Shown here: in pieces, positions 8,431 through 17,774 of the stretch
Position numbering within the stretch: the first letter of the stretch is position 1
How the letters are laid out: every line of letters begins with the position of its first letter
Origin: Oscillospiraceae bacterium
GTDB lineage: Bacteria; Bacillota; Clostridia; Oscillospirales; Ruminococcaceae
DNA: 62,116 nt
Assembly (NCBI GenBank): GCA_009780025.1
Contig: WRAV01000008.1
Location: 1 to 62,116 of the forward strand
Direction of reading: 5' to 3'
Position numbers and translations under genes: made by a program
Notes under the pieces: model-generated
Told to the model about the DNA's origin: nothing
What the model saw: the letters and a program-made list of their open reading frames with translations, nothing else
Databases searched by the model: none

Positions 8431-9033
8431 CTATTCCGCGAAAACTTCCCCTAGGTTGATTTCGCATCCGGGCAGTACGCTAACTGGGGCAGCGCCGGTG
8501 TCACCATAGGCTGTAGTTTTGTAGTCTCCACTCTCAAGGAGCACATGTACTGATACGGTTCTTGTGCCCGGGTCTACAATCCAATATTCTCGCACGCCTG
8601 CTCTCTGATACAGGTTATATTTTATCCACCTGTCACGCCGAGCGGTGGATGGGGATGAGATTTCGATAACCATGTCAGGAACACCTATGCAACCAGTGCC
8701 TTTTAATTTTGAGCGGTCGCAGATTACTACTAAATCCGGTTGCACAACGGTATCGTCTTTATCTGCGGCACTCATCCGAACATCAAACGGTGCTGTAAAT
8801 AGCTTGCAAGAACTATTCTTTAAAAAACTTTGCAGCTGCCACGACAGCTTTACACTAGCCTCTTGATGCTCCCATAGAGGGGCAGGAGCCATCATTGTAG
8901 CTACTTGAGGGTCACCATCATATGGTTGACCATCAACATATATCACTCCGTCAATTAATTCACACCTAAAATCATCGTCCCATGTGCAATAATCAGCATA
9001 GGTGTAGCGCCGCTCCTCTCGTGGCTGTTCCAT
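8431..9033 (-). CDS. Uma2 family endonuclease-like protein (DUF820)
   Basis: A 200-residue protein of the Uma2 family, which has a PD-(D/E)xK nuclease fold. The signature parts are ELIDGVIYV near residue 25, QPDLVVI with the metal-binding Asp near residue 118, and the MVIEISSPSTARRD segment followed by KYNLYQRAGVREYWIVDP. The biological role of Uma2 proteins is poorly known; they are abundant in cyanobacteria and some Firmicutes and move between genomes. Here one sits between ybeY and era, where dgkA or cdd is common in Firmicutes. It starts with MEQPREERRYTY behind an AAGGAGA site. Confidence 0.85.
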   Translation of the reverse strand: MEQPREERRYTYADYCTWDDDFRCELIDGVIYVDGQPYDGDPQVATMMAPAPLWEHQEASVKLSWQLQSFLKNSSCKLFTAPFDVRMSAADKDDTVVQPDLVVICDRSKLKGTGCIGVPDMVIEISSPSTARRDRWIKYNLYQRAGVREYWIVDPGTRTVSVHVLLESGDYKTTAYGDTGAAPVSVLPGCEINLGEVFAE

Positions 9034-9076
9034 GATAATCTCCTTTTAGCGATCTATCGAAACATGGCCGGATACC

Positions 9077-9577
9077 CTACTCCCTAACATAACTCGCCCC
9101 GCGCTGCAATCCCAGGCGGGAGAGCACATCTTCTTCCTTCTCGCGCATATGAACTCTAGCGATGCCGCTGTCCTCGTGGTCATAGCCTATGAGGTGGAGC
9201 ATTGAGTGAACGGTAAGGTAGGCAAACTCCCGGCGAATATCGTGGCCGTACTGCTCGGCCTGGCGGTAGACATGGGGTATGGAGAGCGCGATATCCCCCA
9301 GCATCGAGGCGCCGGTATCCTGGTCGACGTCGTAGTTGCCAGGCGCACCGGTGGGGAAGGAGAGTACATCGGTGGGTTCGTCTTTTCCCCGGTGTTGTTT
9401 GTTCAGCTGCTGGATATATCCCTCATCCACAAAGCTGACACTCACCTCGTAGTTGCCGTTCATCTCCTCGGTCTGCAAGACCGCATGACAGCACTTGCGA
9501 ATAAGCAGGCGGATGCCTGTTGGTATTTTGTAGTCCTTCTGCCCGTTTGTAATTGATACTTTAAGTTTATCGGCCAT
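9077..9577 (-). CDS. ybeY: Endoribonuclease YbeY
   Basis: A 166-residue metal-dependent RNase that matures the 3' end of 16S rRNA and takes part in ribosome quality control. The zinc motif HSMLHLIGYDH (H-x3-H-x5-H) lies near residues 129-139. LNKQHRGKDEPTDVLSFP upstream is the conserved substrate-side loop. It begins 3 bases after the phoH stop, so the two are co-transcribed, the usual arrangement. Confidence 0.95.
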   Translation of the reverse strand: MADKLKVSITNGQKDYKIPTGIRLLIRKCCHAVLQTEEMNGNYEVSVSFVDEGYIQQLNKQHRGKDEPTDVLSFPTGAPGNYDVDQDTGASMLGDIALSIPHVYRQAEQYGHDIRREFAYLTVHSMLHLIGYDHEDSGIARVHMREKEEDVLSRLGLQRGASYVRE

Positions 9578-9580
9578 TGG

Positions 9581-10552
9581 TTAGCGCCCCTTCCTTACAT
9601 CTTCATAAAATTTATCATAAGCTTTGATAATCTCCTGCACCAGCTTGTGGCGAACCACATCCCGCTCGGTAAAGCGGACAATGGATATGTCGTCTATGTT
9701 TTTGAGCACCTTAGCTGCCTGGATAAGCCCGCTCTTTTTGGGCTCGGGCAAGTCAATCTGGGTGATGTCACCGGTAATTACTACCCGGGAGCCGTTACCC
9801 ATCCGGGTGAGGAACATCTTCATCTGCTCGTGGGTGGTGTTTTGCGCTTCGTCCAGTATGATGTAGCTCTCGTCCAGGGTGCGCCCGCGCATGTAAGCAA
9901 GCGGCGCTATCTCTATGCTGCCCCGCTCCAAAAACTTCTGGAAGTTCTCTACTCCGAGCATCTCGTAGAGCGCGTCGTATAGCGGGCGAAGGTATGGGTC
10001 TACCTTGTTTTGCAAGTCCCCGGGCAGAAAGCCGAGCTTTTCCCCGGCCTCGACTGCCGGGCGGGTCAAGATAATCCGCGAGACCTCCTGTGCTCGGAAT
10101 GCTCGCACGGCCATAGCCACACCCAAATACGTCTTGCCGGTGCCGGCCGGGCCTATTCCCACAGTGACGGTGTTTTCGCGCATTGCGTCCAGATAGCGTT
10201 TTTGCCCTAGAGTCTTGGCCTTTATCGGCTTTCCCTTGGCGGTCAGACAGACGACGTCCTTGCGCATCTCGTCTACTCTGCCCTCGTTGCCCTCCCTCAC
10301 CAGGGTGAGCATATAGCGAATAGACTGGTCGGTCAGCTGCTCGCCCTTCTCCACCATCTTTAACAGGCCCTCAATGGCCCGGACGGCCTGGCCCACGCTC
10401 TCATCTTCGCCGCTGACGCGTATCTGTCCATCGCGGGTGAGCACCTCGACACCCAGGGCGCGGCGCAGAATGTCTATGTTTTCGTCAAAGTTGCCAAACA
10501 ACTCGGCGGCGTGCTCCATCCGCTCGATGGAGACCATTTGCTCAATTATCAT
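9581..10552 (-). CDS. PhoH family ATPase (PhoH/YbeZ)
   Basis: A 323-residue PhoH-like protein. It has an N-terminal nucleic-acid-binding region and an ATPase core with Walker A GPAGTGKTYLG near residue 138 and Walker B YIILDEAQNT near residue 233. PhoH-like proteins pair with YbeY in RNA processing. Genetic context (phoH-ybeY) is conserved in Firmicutes and shown here by a 3-base spacing. The assigned start lies 13 bases from a GGGAGA site; an in-frame ATG five codons further in is an alternative. Confidence 0.92.
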   Translation of the reverse strand: MIIEQMVSIERMEHAAELFGNFDENIDILRRALGVEVLTRDGQIRVSGEDESVGQAVRAIEGLLKMVEKGEQLTDQSIRYMLTLVREGNEGRVDEMRKDVVCLTAKGKPIKAKTLGQKRYLDAMRENTVTVGIGPAGTGKTYLGVAMAVRAFRAQEVSRIILTRPAVEAGEKLGFLPGDLQNKVDPYLRPLYDALYEMLGVENFQKFLERGSIEIAPLAYMRGRTLDESYIILDEAQNTTHEQMKMFLTRMGNGSRVVITGDITQIDLPEPKKSGLIQAAKVLKNIDDISIVRFTERDVVRHKLVQEIIKAYDKFYEDVRKGR

Positions 10553-10776
10553 TAAAGGGCCGATTCTCCCATCTGTACAAGTGTTTGGCTAATTAGACAA
10601 ACGCCGCCCACAAAGATACGGCCAGCGCCCACGAGAACAGTATAACAGATTTTTGTAAATATTCGTTAACTTTTTGTTAATATTCAAAATTTGTATGGAA
10701 ATTCGCTATAATTGAGCAGAGATTCTGGGCTAAGTTTATGGTTTTGTGGTGTGGCATATTTTCTGTAGAATGAGAA

Positions 10777-10799
10777 GACCCCGCCTGTGGGGGCGGGGC
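10777..10799 (-). terminator. GC-rich hairpin downstream of the CPBP gene
   Basis: CCCCGCC and GGCGGGG arms surround a short loop between the CPBP protease stop and phoH. The downstream T content on the minus strand is modest (TCTTCTCATT), so this is a weak or assisted terminator. The remaining gap up to phoH is AT-rich and probably holds the phoH promoter, which I cannot define. Confidence 0.45.
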
Positions 10800-10825
10800 A
10801 AATAGGCATGTGAAAAATTGGGGTA

Positions 10826-11893
10826 CTATCCAATAAATTGCCGCGTTTCCCAAATAGTCGCTAAGATAAACAGCAGCGCCAGTGGCGAAGTGAAAAACAG
10901 CAGGTATTTCTTCCACTCTGACAGGCTGGTGAGGCTTTGGCGCAGCGGGATATACCCGCCCTGCAGTGACATCATCACAAGGCCAATAGCCCCCAGCGTC
11001 AAATAAGTGGGTATGACCGAAAAGTTAAGTATCTGGGCGTAGCGCTCTGGTAGATGAACCATAATCACGCTTATAGATCCGGCCAGAAGATTGTTGACAA
11101 AGTGCGCCACCATAGCGGGAATAAGGCTGCCGGTGCGTAAAGTGAAGTAACCCAGCACCAGCCCTGTCAGCAGAGCATTAGGCCCTTGGATAAGGTTGCG
11201 ATGGAGCATGGCGAAAAGAATCGAAGAGCAGATCAAGGCGAACGGGTCGCCAAAACGGCGCAGGGATTGCATTACCACCCCACGAAATAGCAGCTCCTCT
11301 AAGACGGCGGGGAAGAGGCTGAGCGAGACGAGGAATACAATAGTCGCACCGACGCCGTAAGTAGGCGGCGAAAAGTCGGGCATCGAGGGGGTGACGCCCG
11401 CAGATGCCAGCATCATAGTCAGCATGGCGGCGACGTAAACTCCGACCACGCTCATCCCCAGGGTGCAAAAAACCCCGGCTGCCGTGGTGCTTGCGGGTGT
11501 GCGCCGCATAGGGAAGGCAATATGCAAAGGTATGCGCAAAGCGTGCAAAATAAGCAGAGTGGGCAGCAGCAAGGCCAAGGTAAACATGCTCATGTTGACA
11601 ACGCCCACACCCATAGGAGAAAGGCCAACCATGACGTCGATAAACCCAGGGAAGAGCGTGAAGAGCTGACCCATCACAAACCCGAAGACAAGGCTGGCGG
11701 CAAACACCAAAAAAAGTGCCAGGCAGACCCAGTTCGCGTTCTGGCGCAAAAGGCGGCGCGTAGGTCTTGTGCCAGGCGGCGGTGGGGCAGGGGGTGGGCC
11801 CCCAAACCTGTAAGAGTCGTCCTCCCAGGGGCGGGGAGGGCCGGGGTTGGTCGGCCGGTTGTTATTGCCCCAAGGGCTTTGGTTTTCATTCAT
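10826..11893 (-). CDS. CPBP family intramembrane metalloprotease
   Basis: A 355-residue multi-pass membrane protein with a Pro-rich cytoplasmic N-terminus (about 45 residues, many PP and PG pairs). The CPBP (CAAX protease/Abi) motifs are present: EELLFRG near residue 196, a following FAMLHRN helix with the His, and MVAHFVNN near residue 261. These provide the Glu, Arg and His that line the active site. Two more hydrophobic stretches follow near the C-terminus. Relatives process prenylated proteins or bacteriocin-related peptides or act in membrane stress, but the substrate here is unknown. It is a single-gene unit. Confidence 0.85.
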   Translation of the reverse strand: MNENQSPWGNNNRPTNPGPPRPWEDDSYRFGGPPPAPPPPGTRPTRRLLRQNANWVCLALFLVFAASLVFGFVMGQLFTLFPGFIDVMVGLSPMGVGVVNMSMFTLALLLPTLLILHALRIPLHIAFPMRRTPASTTAAGVFCTLGMSVVGVYVAAMLTMMLASAGVTPSMPDFSPPTYGVGATIVFLVSLSLFPAVLEELLFRGVVMQSLRRFGDPFALICSSILFAMLHRNLIQGPNALLTGLVLGYFTLRTGSLIPAMVAHFVNNLLAGSISVIMVHLPERYAQILNFSVIPTYLTLGAIGLVMMSLQGGYIPLRQSLTSLSEWKKYLLFFTSPLALLFILATIWETRQFIG

Positions 11894-12043
11894 ACGCAGA
11901 CACCAACCTTGTCAAAAGTCAGATAGCAGAGGACAAACAGCATGGGTGTGTTTGCAACACGCCTCAAGACACGCTACAATATATCTTATCATATTTCTGC
12001 CAAAAGATGAACAAAATGGGAAATATTCATATTTGGCTAGAAA

Positions 12044-12075
12044 GTAGGGTCGGGCTTCCATGCCCGACCTTTTTG
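12044..12075 (+). repeat. GGTCGGGC hairpin repeat with T-run
   Basis: GGTCGGGC and GCCCGACC arms around a 6-base loop, followed by TTTTT. The shape is that of an intrinsic terminator reading on the plus strand, although no plus-strand gene precedes it. The same palindrome serves as the dnaJ terminator at 14503-14533, so it is probably a dispersed repeat. A further CCCGCCCCTACGGG repeat follows at 12163-12176 before rsmI. Confidence 0.5.
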
Positions 12076-12192
12076 TACGGATTGCTCGCGCTATAGGGGC
12101 CGGGGACAGTGCTCAGGTCGTGTCCACGGACCGCAAATTATGTGCAGTGGGAGGGGATGAATACCCGCCCCTACGGGTTTTAATTTTCAGCG

Positions 12193-13029
12193 TCAACTGT
12201 CGATGTTCGCAGCAAGTGTGTACAATCTCGTCTTTTTGTGCCCGGTCATCCCAGCCACGTCCTTGGCCGCCTGGGAAAGGGAAAGCCCGCCCGCCTGAAG
12301 TTGTTTTACCAGCGCCACGGCCTCCTCCTCGCTGACTGCCTGCTCGGGTGATGGAGGTGGCGCGCCCTCGATCACCAATACGTATTCTCCGCGTGGCGGG
12401 TGCTCACGGTAGTGCGCCGCCGCCTCGGAAAGGGTGGTGCGCACGCATTCCTCGTGGAGCTTGGTGAGCTCCCGGCAAAGGGAGATTTTGCGCTCGCCAA
12501 AGTTTGCTAGCATGTCTTCAAGCGTGGCGGGCAGCTTGTGTGGGGCCTCGTAAAATATCATGGTGCGCTCTTCGGATTTGAGAGCGGCCAGATGCTTTTG
12601 GCGGCTGCCCTTCTTCACGCTGAGAAAGCCCTCGAAGACAAAGCGCCCGCCGGCAATCCCTGAAAGGGCCAGCGCAGTCGCCAGTGCAGTGGGGCCGGGA
12701 ATGGCGACAACCTCAATGCCGCTCTGGGCGCAGAGGGCGACCAGATCCTGCCCGGGGTCGGAGATGCATGGCATACCCGCATCGGTGCAGAGCGCGCAGC
12801 TCTCCCCTGAGAGCAGCTTGGAGACGATTTTGTTGCCCATGCTCTCCCTGTTGTGTTCGTGGTAGCTGAGCATAGGTTTTTTCAACCCAAGATGGCTTAG
12901 CAGCCGCAGGGTGACCCGAGTGTCTTCGGCGGCGATGAAGTCGGCCTGCGCGAGAGTGTCTGCCGCCCGTGGGGTCAGGTCACCAAGATTTCCGATCGGC
13001 GTGCCTACCAAGTAAAGCTTTCCGTTCAT
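12193..13029 (-). CDS. rsmI: 16S rRNA (cytidine(1402)-2'-O)-methyltransferase RsmI
   Basis: A 278-residue tetrapyrrole-methylase-fold enzyme that methylates the ribose of C1402 in 16S rRNA using SAM. It begins MNGKLYLVGTPIGNLGDLT, the family hallmark. Later come AAEDTRVT, SYHEHN, and the SAM-binding stretch DAGMPCISDPG followed by VAIPGPTA. The start at 13029 forms an ATGA overlap with the upstream methyltransferase stop, so the pair is translationally coupled. The coupling of rsmI with a TrmN6-like gene is common in Firmicutes. Confidence 0.95.
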   Translation of the reverse strand: MNGKLYLVGTPIGNLGDLTPRAADTLAQADFIAAEDTRVTLRLLSHLGLKKPMLSYHEHNRESMGNKIVSKLLSGESCALCTDAGMPCISDPGQDLVALCAQSGIEVVAIPGPTALATALALSGIAGGRFVFEGFLSVKKGSRQKHLAALKSEERTMIFYEAPHKLPATLEDMLANFGERKISLCRELTKLHEECVRTTLSEAAAHYREHPPRGEYVLVIEGAPPPSPEQAVSEEEAVALVKQLQAGGLSLSQAAKDVAGMTGHKKTRLYTLAANIDS

Positions 13030-13742
13030 GGGTTGCCAGCCTCGCTTCCGTAGCCTACGGTAGTGTTCTTGCCGTCCATAAGCAAGGGCGCATCCACTTG
13101 CAGGAAAGGTTTTGAACCCAACTTGCCCTCGCAGAGCACCAGCCAAGGCGGGCTGCTGGCGTCCTTCTGGACAAATTTGAGCCGCTTGGGCTCGATTTTA
13201 TATGCACGCATAGCGCAGATTAGGTCGGGCAGACGCTCGGGCAGCTGGCAGACACAGAGCCGTCCCCCAAAGCGCAAAAGCCGTGCCCCAGCCCTGCAGA
13301 CGTCATCCAGGGTGCAGGTGGTCTCGTGCCGGGCAATCTTGCCGCTACCGCTGGCGCTTAGAACCCCGGCGCCGGCAGCCTTGTAGGGTGGGTTGCAGGT
13401 GACAAGGTCAAATTCGCCCCAGGGCAGAATGTCGGGCAGCTCTCGGATATCCCCCTCAAGAACATGCAGGCGCTCCTCCAACCCGGAGTGGGCGGCGCCC
13501 TGGCGGGCAAGATCCGCCGCACTGGGTTGAAGTTCGAGGGCAAAGGCGGCCTGCGGCGGGCTTTCACCCGCAAACCATAACAGCGGTATAACCCCGCAGC
13601 CGGTGCCCAGGTCGCAGGCAGTGTCGATTTTGCGGGGGGCGGCAAATGCGGCAAGTAGGCAGGCGTCGGTGCCGACACGGTGGTCGGCGTCGGTATAGGC
13701 CACCACCCCGCGGCCAAGGTCTTCTATACGGGTGCCATGCAT
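13026..13742 (-). CDS. TrmN6/YfiC-like tRNA (adenine-N6) methyltransferase
   Basis: A 238-residue class I SAM-dependent methyltransferase. The SAM motif ACDLGTGCGVIPLL lies near residue 42 and the adenine-N6 methylation motif NPPY near residue 117. This fits the tRNA1(Val) A37-N6 methyltransferase family. The ATG at 13742 has a GGAG site 9 bases upstream; a longer frame reaching 13904 has no ribosome site and contains an anti-SD-like TTTCCTCC run. It overlaps rsmI by ATGA. Confidence 0.85.
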   Translation of the reverse strand: MHGTRIEDLGRGVVAYTDADHRVGTDACLLAAFAAPRKIDTACDLGTGCGVIPLLWFAGESPPQAAFALELQPSAADLARQGAAHSGLEERLHVLEGDIRELPDILPWGEFDLVTCNPPYKAAGAGVLSASGSGKIARHETTCTLDDVCRAGARLLRFGGRLCVCQLPERLPDLICAMRAYKIEPKRLKFVQKDASSPPWLVLCEGKLGSKPFLQVDAPLLMDGKNTTVGYGSEAGNP

Positions 13743-13890
13743 GGTTGTCAGCTCCATTTTGTTGGTTAGTGGGAGGAAATATATACTTTCCAAGTATACA
13801 TCAAAGAGAGCAAAACCGCCAGTAGTATAGTCAGCGGACTTCGAAACTATTTCAAGGGGGGCGGGTGGTTTTAATGTCAAGATTTTGTGT

Positions 13891-14034
13891 TGTAGGGGCC
13901 GCACCCCTGTGCGGCCCGCCTATCCACACAAACCTAACGCTGTAGGGGCGGGGCCTTCCCTCCCGCGGTTTACATCGGGCCCCTGGTTTGCCCCAGCCTG
14001 GCGATGTAGGGTCGGGGTTCCATCCCCGACCGCC
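13891..14034. repeat. Cluster of TGTAGGGG-type palindromes
   Basis: Three short units, each beginning TGTAGGG and containing an inner inverted repeat (for example GGTCGGGG-ttccat-CCCCGACC), are strung together in the 806-base gap between the TrmN6-like gene and dnaJ. The rest of that gap holds the partial structured element at 14117 and the dnaJ terminator. I see no gene in it. Confidence 0.6.
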
Positions 14035-14116
14035 AGGATCGAGCTCAAGGTCAAGGGCCTAATATTAACTCAGCCTGCGGGCTGGGATTACTGTACCGCT
14101 CATGCCGCGGAGGCAC

Positions 14117-14310
14117 TTACTTTTCTTTGACTCGCCAAAGAGAAAGTAAGCAAAAGAAAGGCAACTGGGGGAGGACCGGGTTTGCTCCAAGGTCAGTCGC
14201 AAACAACTCCCCCAGGCCCCCTCTATACGGACAGGTTAGCGAAGGCCGGAGTGTTTGTACGTGAGTAATTCTCGCGAGCTCCCGATCTTGTCAACAAGGG
14301 CATGGGTGGC
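14117..14310 (+). repeat. Partial second copy of the structured element at 6-482
   Basis: About 185 bases closely match bases 8-190, from the CTTACTTT palindrome through the CTCGCGAGCTCCCGA segment and CTTGTCAAC. Similarity then stops, so the inverted right arm present in the first copy is missing here. A truncated copy supports mobility or repeated duplication of the element. Confidence 0.7.
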
Positions 14311-14502
14311 ACCGTATTTTCGCCCAAAAGCGATTTTATATTCAGACTTTGAATTTAAAGACTTTGACCTTAACACTGCGAAAACCGCGGGCGGGATAAT
14401 CCCGCCCCTACAACGTTAGCCCTTGCTCTCAAAAGCCACCACCCCTTGCGGCATTTTTGAAGTTAGTCAGCTATATAGTAGCGCAGCAGTTGAATGGTTA
14501 CA

Positions 14503-14533
14503 TACAAAAACGGTCGGGCACAGAAGCCCGACC
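14503..14533 (-). terminator. Intrinsic terminator of the hrcA-grpE-dnaK-dnaJ operon
   Basis: On the minus strand GGTCGGGC-ttctgt-GCCCGACC is followed by GTTTTTG. It lies 16 bases past the dnaJ stop. The hairpin is a member of the dispersed GGTCGGGC palindrome family. Confidence 0.75.
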
Positions 14534-14548
14534 AAAGTTTTGCGCGGA

Positions 14549-15712
14549 TTATATCCCCATCGCGTCCTTAATCTTGCCAAAGAAGTTTTTACGCTTCTCG
14601 TAATTTTTCTCGGTCATCATGCCCTCAAAGGTTTTGAGGGCTTCTTTTTGTTTGGCGTTGAGGCCACGGGGCACCTCTAAGACCGCGCGGACATATTGCT
14701 CGCCGCGTCCGCGTCCATTTAGGTAGGGGACACCTTTGTTGCGCAGCCGGAAGACCGTGCCTGGCTGTGTTCCCTCGGGCACCGAGTAGCTCACTTTACC
14801 GTCCACTGTGGGGACGGTTATCTCGTCACCCAGGGCAGATTGGGCGTAGGTAAGCGGAATCTCGCACCAGATATCAAATCCGTCCCGCTCAAAGATTAGG
14901 TCGGGGCGAACACTCACCCGGACGATGCAGTCACCGGGTGGGCCGAAGTTTAAGCCGTTATCGCCCTCACCGCGCAGAACAAAGCTCTGCCCGTCATCAA
15001 TACCGGCGGGGACGTTTACCTCCAGGTTTTTAGTTGCCCGCACCCGGCCCTTGCCGGCGCATGTTTTGCAAGCGTCTTTTATTACGGTGCCTTTACCGCC
15101 GCAGCGCGCGCATGCCCGGGAGGACTGTATAACACCAAACGGCGTGCGCTGGTTTACTTTGACTTGCCCTGTGCCCGAGCACTCTCCACATGTTTCGGGT
15201 TTGGTGCCTTTGGCAGCGCCCGAGCCCTCGCAGGTGGCACAGGTCTGCAGGCGGGAGACGCTGACCGTCTTGGCCACACCCTTCACCGCTTCCATGAAGT
15301 CGAGTGCCATGCTTATTTGCACATCGCTGCCCTTAATAGGCGCGTTAGGGTTGCGCGCCCGGGTAGATCCGCCAAACCCTCCACCAAAGAAGTTGTCGAA
15401 GATATCGCCCAGGTCCTCGAAGCCAAAGCCCTGGCTGCTAAAGCCGCCAAAGCCTGCGCCGCCCGGCCCGGCGCCATACGAGGGGTCGACCCCCGCGTGA
15501 CCGAACTGGTCGTATTTTTGACGCTTAGCAGGGTCGGAGAGCACCTCGTAGGCTTCGCTGACCTCCTTGAACTTGACCTCGGCCTGCTTGTTGTCGGGGT
15601 TAACGTCCGGGTGATATTTTTTGGCCAGACCACGGTACGCCTTCTTCAGCTCGTCTTCCCCAGAGGTCTTGGAAACCCCCAAGACCTCGTAATAATCTTT
15701 TTTTTCAGGCAA
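14549..15712 (-). CDS. dnaJ: Molecular chaperone DnaJ
   Basis: A 387-residue type I Hsp40 that delivers substrates to DnaK and stimulates its ATPase. The J domain (residues 1-70) has the HPD motif in [10 protein letters not shown] Gly/Phe-rich linker follows (about 75-125), then four zinc motifs of the CxxCxGxG type: [24 protein letters not shown] and CKTCAGKG. The C-terminal substrate-binding domain is complete. It is the last gene of the heat-shock operon and is separated from dnaK by an 83-base gap containing a long inverted repeat. Confidence 0.97.
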   Translation of the reverse strand: MPEKKDYYEVLGVSKTSGEDELKKAYRGLAKKYHPDVNPDNKQAEVKFKEVSEAYEVLSDPAKRQKYDQFGHAGVDPSYGAGPGGAGFGGFSSQGFGFEDLGDIFDNFFGGGFGGSTRARNPNAPIKGSDVQISMALDFMEAVKGVAKTVSVSRLQTCATCEGSGAAKGTKPETCGECSGTGQVKVNQRTPFGVIQSSRACARCGGKGTVIKDACKTCAGKGRVRATKNLEVNVPAGIDDGQSFVLRGEGDNGLNFGPPGDCIVRVSVRPDLIFERDGFDIWCEIPLTYAQSALGDEITVPTVDGKVSYSVPEGTQPGTVFRLRNKGVPYLNGRGRGEQYVRAVLEVPRGLNAKQKEALKTFEGMMTEKNYEKRKNFFGKIKDAMGI

Positions 15713-15735
15713 TGTTTACACCTCGCGTGTCAGGA

Positions 15736-15783
15736 GTCAGAGGACAGAGAACAGAATAGGGAACTCCCTTCCTGTCCTCTGGC
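15736..15783. repeat. Inverted repeat between dnaK and dnaJ
   Basis: Arms GTCAGAGGACAG (15736-15747) and CTGTCCTCTGGC (15772-15783) match at 11 of 12 positions around a 24-base loop. There is no T-run after it on the minus strand. It may be a processing or mRNA-stability hairpin that separates dnaK from dnaJ output. Confidence 0.5.
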
Positions 15784-15795
15784 TTCACAGCTCTG

Positions 15796-17640
15796 CTATT
15801 CGTCCTCTTTAACTTCCTTGTAGTCGGCGTCTACGAAACCGTCATCATCGGTGGGCGGGGCCTCGCCGGTGAAGTCACCGGCCTCTGGGTCGGGTGCTCC
15901 TTGGGCCTGTGCATCTTTGTACAACCCTGAAGAGACTTCATACAGCACTTTTTGTAGCTCTTCCTGCGCGGCCTTCACGGCTTCTATGTCGGTGCCTTTG
16001 AGGGCTTCGACCAGCGTGTCTTTCTTTTCGCTCAATTGGTTTTTTTGTTCGTCGGAGATTTTGTCGGCGTTTTCGCTTAGCAGCTTTTCGGTTGCGAAGA
16101 CGGCTTGGTCTGCGCTGTTGCGGACATCGGCCTCTTCGCGGTTCTTTTTGTCCTCGGCAGCGAACTGCTCGGCCTCGCGAATGGCCTTGTCTATGTCATC
16201 CTTGCTCATGTTGGATGAGCTTGTGATAGTAACGTTTTGTTCCTTGCCTGTGCCTAAATCCTTGGCGGTGACGTTTACTATACCGTTAGCGTCGATATCG
16301 AAGGTGACCTCGATCTGCGGGGTGCCGCGGGGTGCGGGCGGAATGTTGTCCAGGTGGAAGCGGCCCAGGGTTTTGTTGCCGCTGGCCATCTCACGCTCGC
16401 CTTGCAGCACGTGTACCTCAACCGAGGTCTGGCCGTCGGCGGCAGTGGAGTAGACCTGGCTCTTCTTGGAGGGAATGGTGGTGTTGCGCTCGATCATTTT
16501 GGTGAATACGCCGCCTAGGGTCTCGATGCCCAGGGATAGGGGAGTGACGTCCAGCAGGAGCAGGCCTTTGACGTCGCCGCCGAGCACGCCGCCTTGAATC
16601 GCCGCACCCATGGCCACACATTCGTCGGGGTTTACACCCTTAAATGGCTCTTTGCCCATGAAGTCCTTGACTGCGTCCTGTACGGCTGGTATACGGGTGG
16701 AGCCGCCTACCAGCAGCACGCGCTGAACTTCGTCGGCCTTAAGCCCGCTGTCGCTCAGCGCCTGGCGAACCGGAATCATTGTCTGGTCCACGAGGTCTGC
16801 AGTCAGCTCGTTGAACTTGGCGCGGGTAATGTTGAGGTCAAGGTGCTTTGGCCCGGAGGCGTCCGCGGTGATGAACGGCAGGTTAACGTTGGCGCTTGCC
16901 ATCCCAGAGAGCTCGATCTTGGCCTTCTCAGCCGCTTCTTTGAGCCGCTGCATGGCCATTTTATCGCCCTTGAGGTCAATGCCGCTGTCCTTTTTGAACT
17001 CAGCCGCAAGGTAGTCGATAACGCGCTCGTCGAAGTCGTCGCCGCCCAGTTTGTTGTTGCCGGCAGTGGCCAGAACTTCCTGAACGCCGTCGCCCATCTC
17101 GATGATAGAGACGTCGAAGGTACCGCCGCCCAGGTCGTAGACCATTATCTTCTGGTCCTGTTCTTTGTCGATACCGTAAGCAAGGGCTGCCGCCGTGGGC
17201 TCGTTGATTATCCGTTTGACGTCAAGCCCGGCGATTTTGCCGGCATCTTTGGTGGCTTGGCGCTGCGCGTCGGTGAAGTACGCCGGTGTGGTGATGACAG
17301 CCTCGGTTACCGGGTGGCCAAGATAGGCTTCGGCGTCAGCCTTCAGTTTTTGCAGCACCATGGCGGACACTTGCTGCGGCGTGTAGTCCTTATCATCAAT
17401 TTTTACGCTGAAGTTGCTGCCCATATGCCGCTTGATGCTCATGACTGTGCGGTCGGGGTTGGTGACGGCCTGGCGCTTGGCCACCTGGCCCACCATACGC
17501 TCGCCGGTTTTATTGAACGCCACCACAGAAGGCGTGGTGCGCGACCCCTCAGCATTTGCGATAACAACGGCTTCGCCGCCCTCCATTACCGCTACGCAAG
17601 AGTTTGTTGTGCCAAGGTCAATACCTATAATTTTGCCCAT
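15796..17640 (-). CDS. dnaK: Molecular chaperone DnaK (Hsp70)
   Basis: A 614-residue Hsp70. The ATPase domain begins [19 protein letters not shown]. It contains the adenine and phosphate loops ([24 protein letters not shown]), the interdomain linker [16 protein letters not shown], and the substrate-binding and lid domains, ending in an acidic tail with KEVKEDE. The start at 17640 follows GGAGG; any longer frame would begin in the intergenic repeat. It lies between grpE and dnaJ as in the class I heat-shock operon of Gram-positives and should be controlled by HrcA/CIRCE. Confidence 0.98.
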   Translation of the reverse strand: MGKIIGIDLGTTNSCVAVMEGGEAVVIANAEGSRTTPSVVAFNKTGERMVGQVAKRQAVTNPDRTVMSIKRHMGSNFSVKIDDKDYTPQQVSAMVLQKLKADAEAYLGHPVTEAVITTPAYFTDAQRQATKDAGKIAGLDVKRIINEPTAAALAYGIDKEQDQKIMVYDLGGGTFDVSIIEMGDGVQEVLATAGNNKLGGDDFDERVIDYLAAEFKKDSGIDLKGDKMAMQRLKEAAEKAKIELSGMASANVNLPFITADASGPKHLDLNITRAKFNELTADLVDQTMIPVRQALSDSGLKADEVQRVLLVGGSTRIPAVQDAVKDFMGKEPFKGVNPDECVAMGAAIQGGVLGGDVKGLLLLDVTPLSLGIETLGGVFTKMIERNTTIPSKKSQVYSTAADGQTSVEVHVLQGEREMASGNKTLGRFHLDNIPPAPRGTPQIEVTFDIDANGIVNVTAKDLGTGKEQNVTITSSSNMSKDDIDKAIREAEQFAAEDKKNREEADVRNSADQAVFATEKLLSENADKISDEQKNQLSEKKDTLVEALKGTDIEAVKAAQEELQKVLYEVSSGLYKDAQAQGAPDPEAGDFTGEAPPTDDDGFVDADYKEVKEDE

Positions 17641-17700
17641 ATTATTTTTCCTCCATAGTTTATATCGTTGATTGTTTTTTTGTAAGGTCTGTGTAAACTC

Positions 17701-17764
17701 CACTCCCCCTGCGGCGTTGCCCAAGTCCCCCTCAGGGAGGTGACGCGCAGCGTCGGAGGGAGTG
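17701..17764. repeat. Imperfect 64-base palindrome of the CACTCCC/GGGAGTG family
   Basis: The grpE-dnaK gap carries CACTCCCCCTGCGGCG at one side and CGTCGGAGGGAGTG at the other, with CCCTC-AGGGAGG inside. Relatives lie at 26064-26100 and 28746-28893. Confidence 0.6.
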
Positions 17765-17774
17765 CCTATTCCGC

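Noticed and set aside
13743-13904. Longer N-terminus for the TrmN6-like methyltransferase
   Set aside because: No ribosome site; includes an anti-SD-like run and a poor family fit. The ATG at 13742 has GGAG at good spacing.
16594-17658. A 354-codon plus-strand frame opposite dnaK
   Set aside because: Antisense of dnaK codons with third-position GC bias; no recognisable domain.
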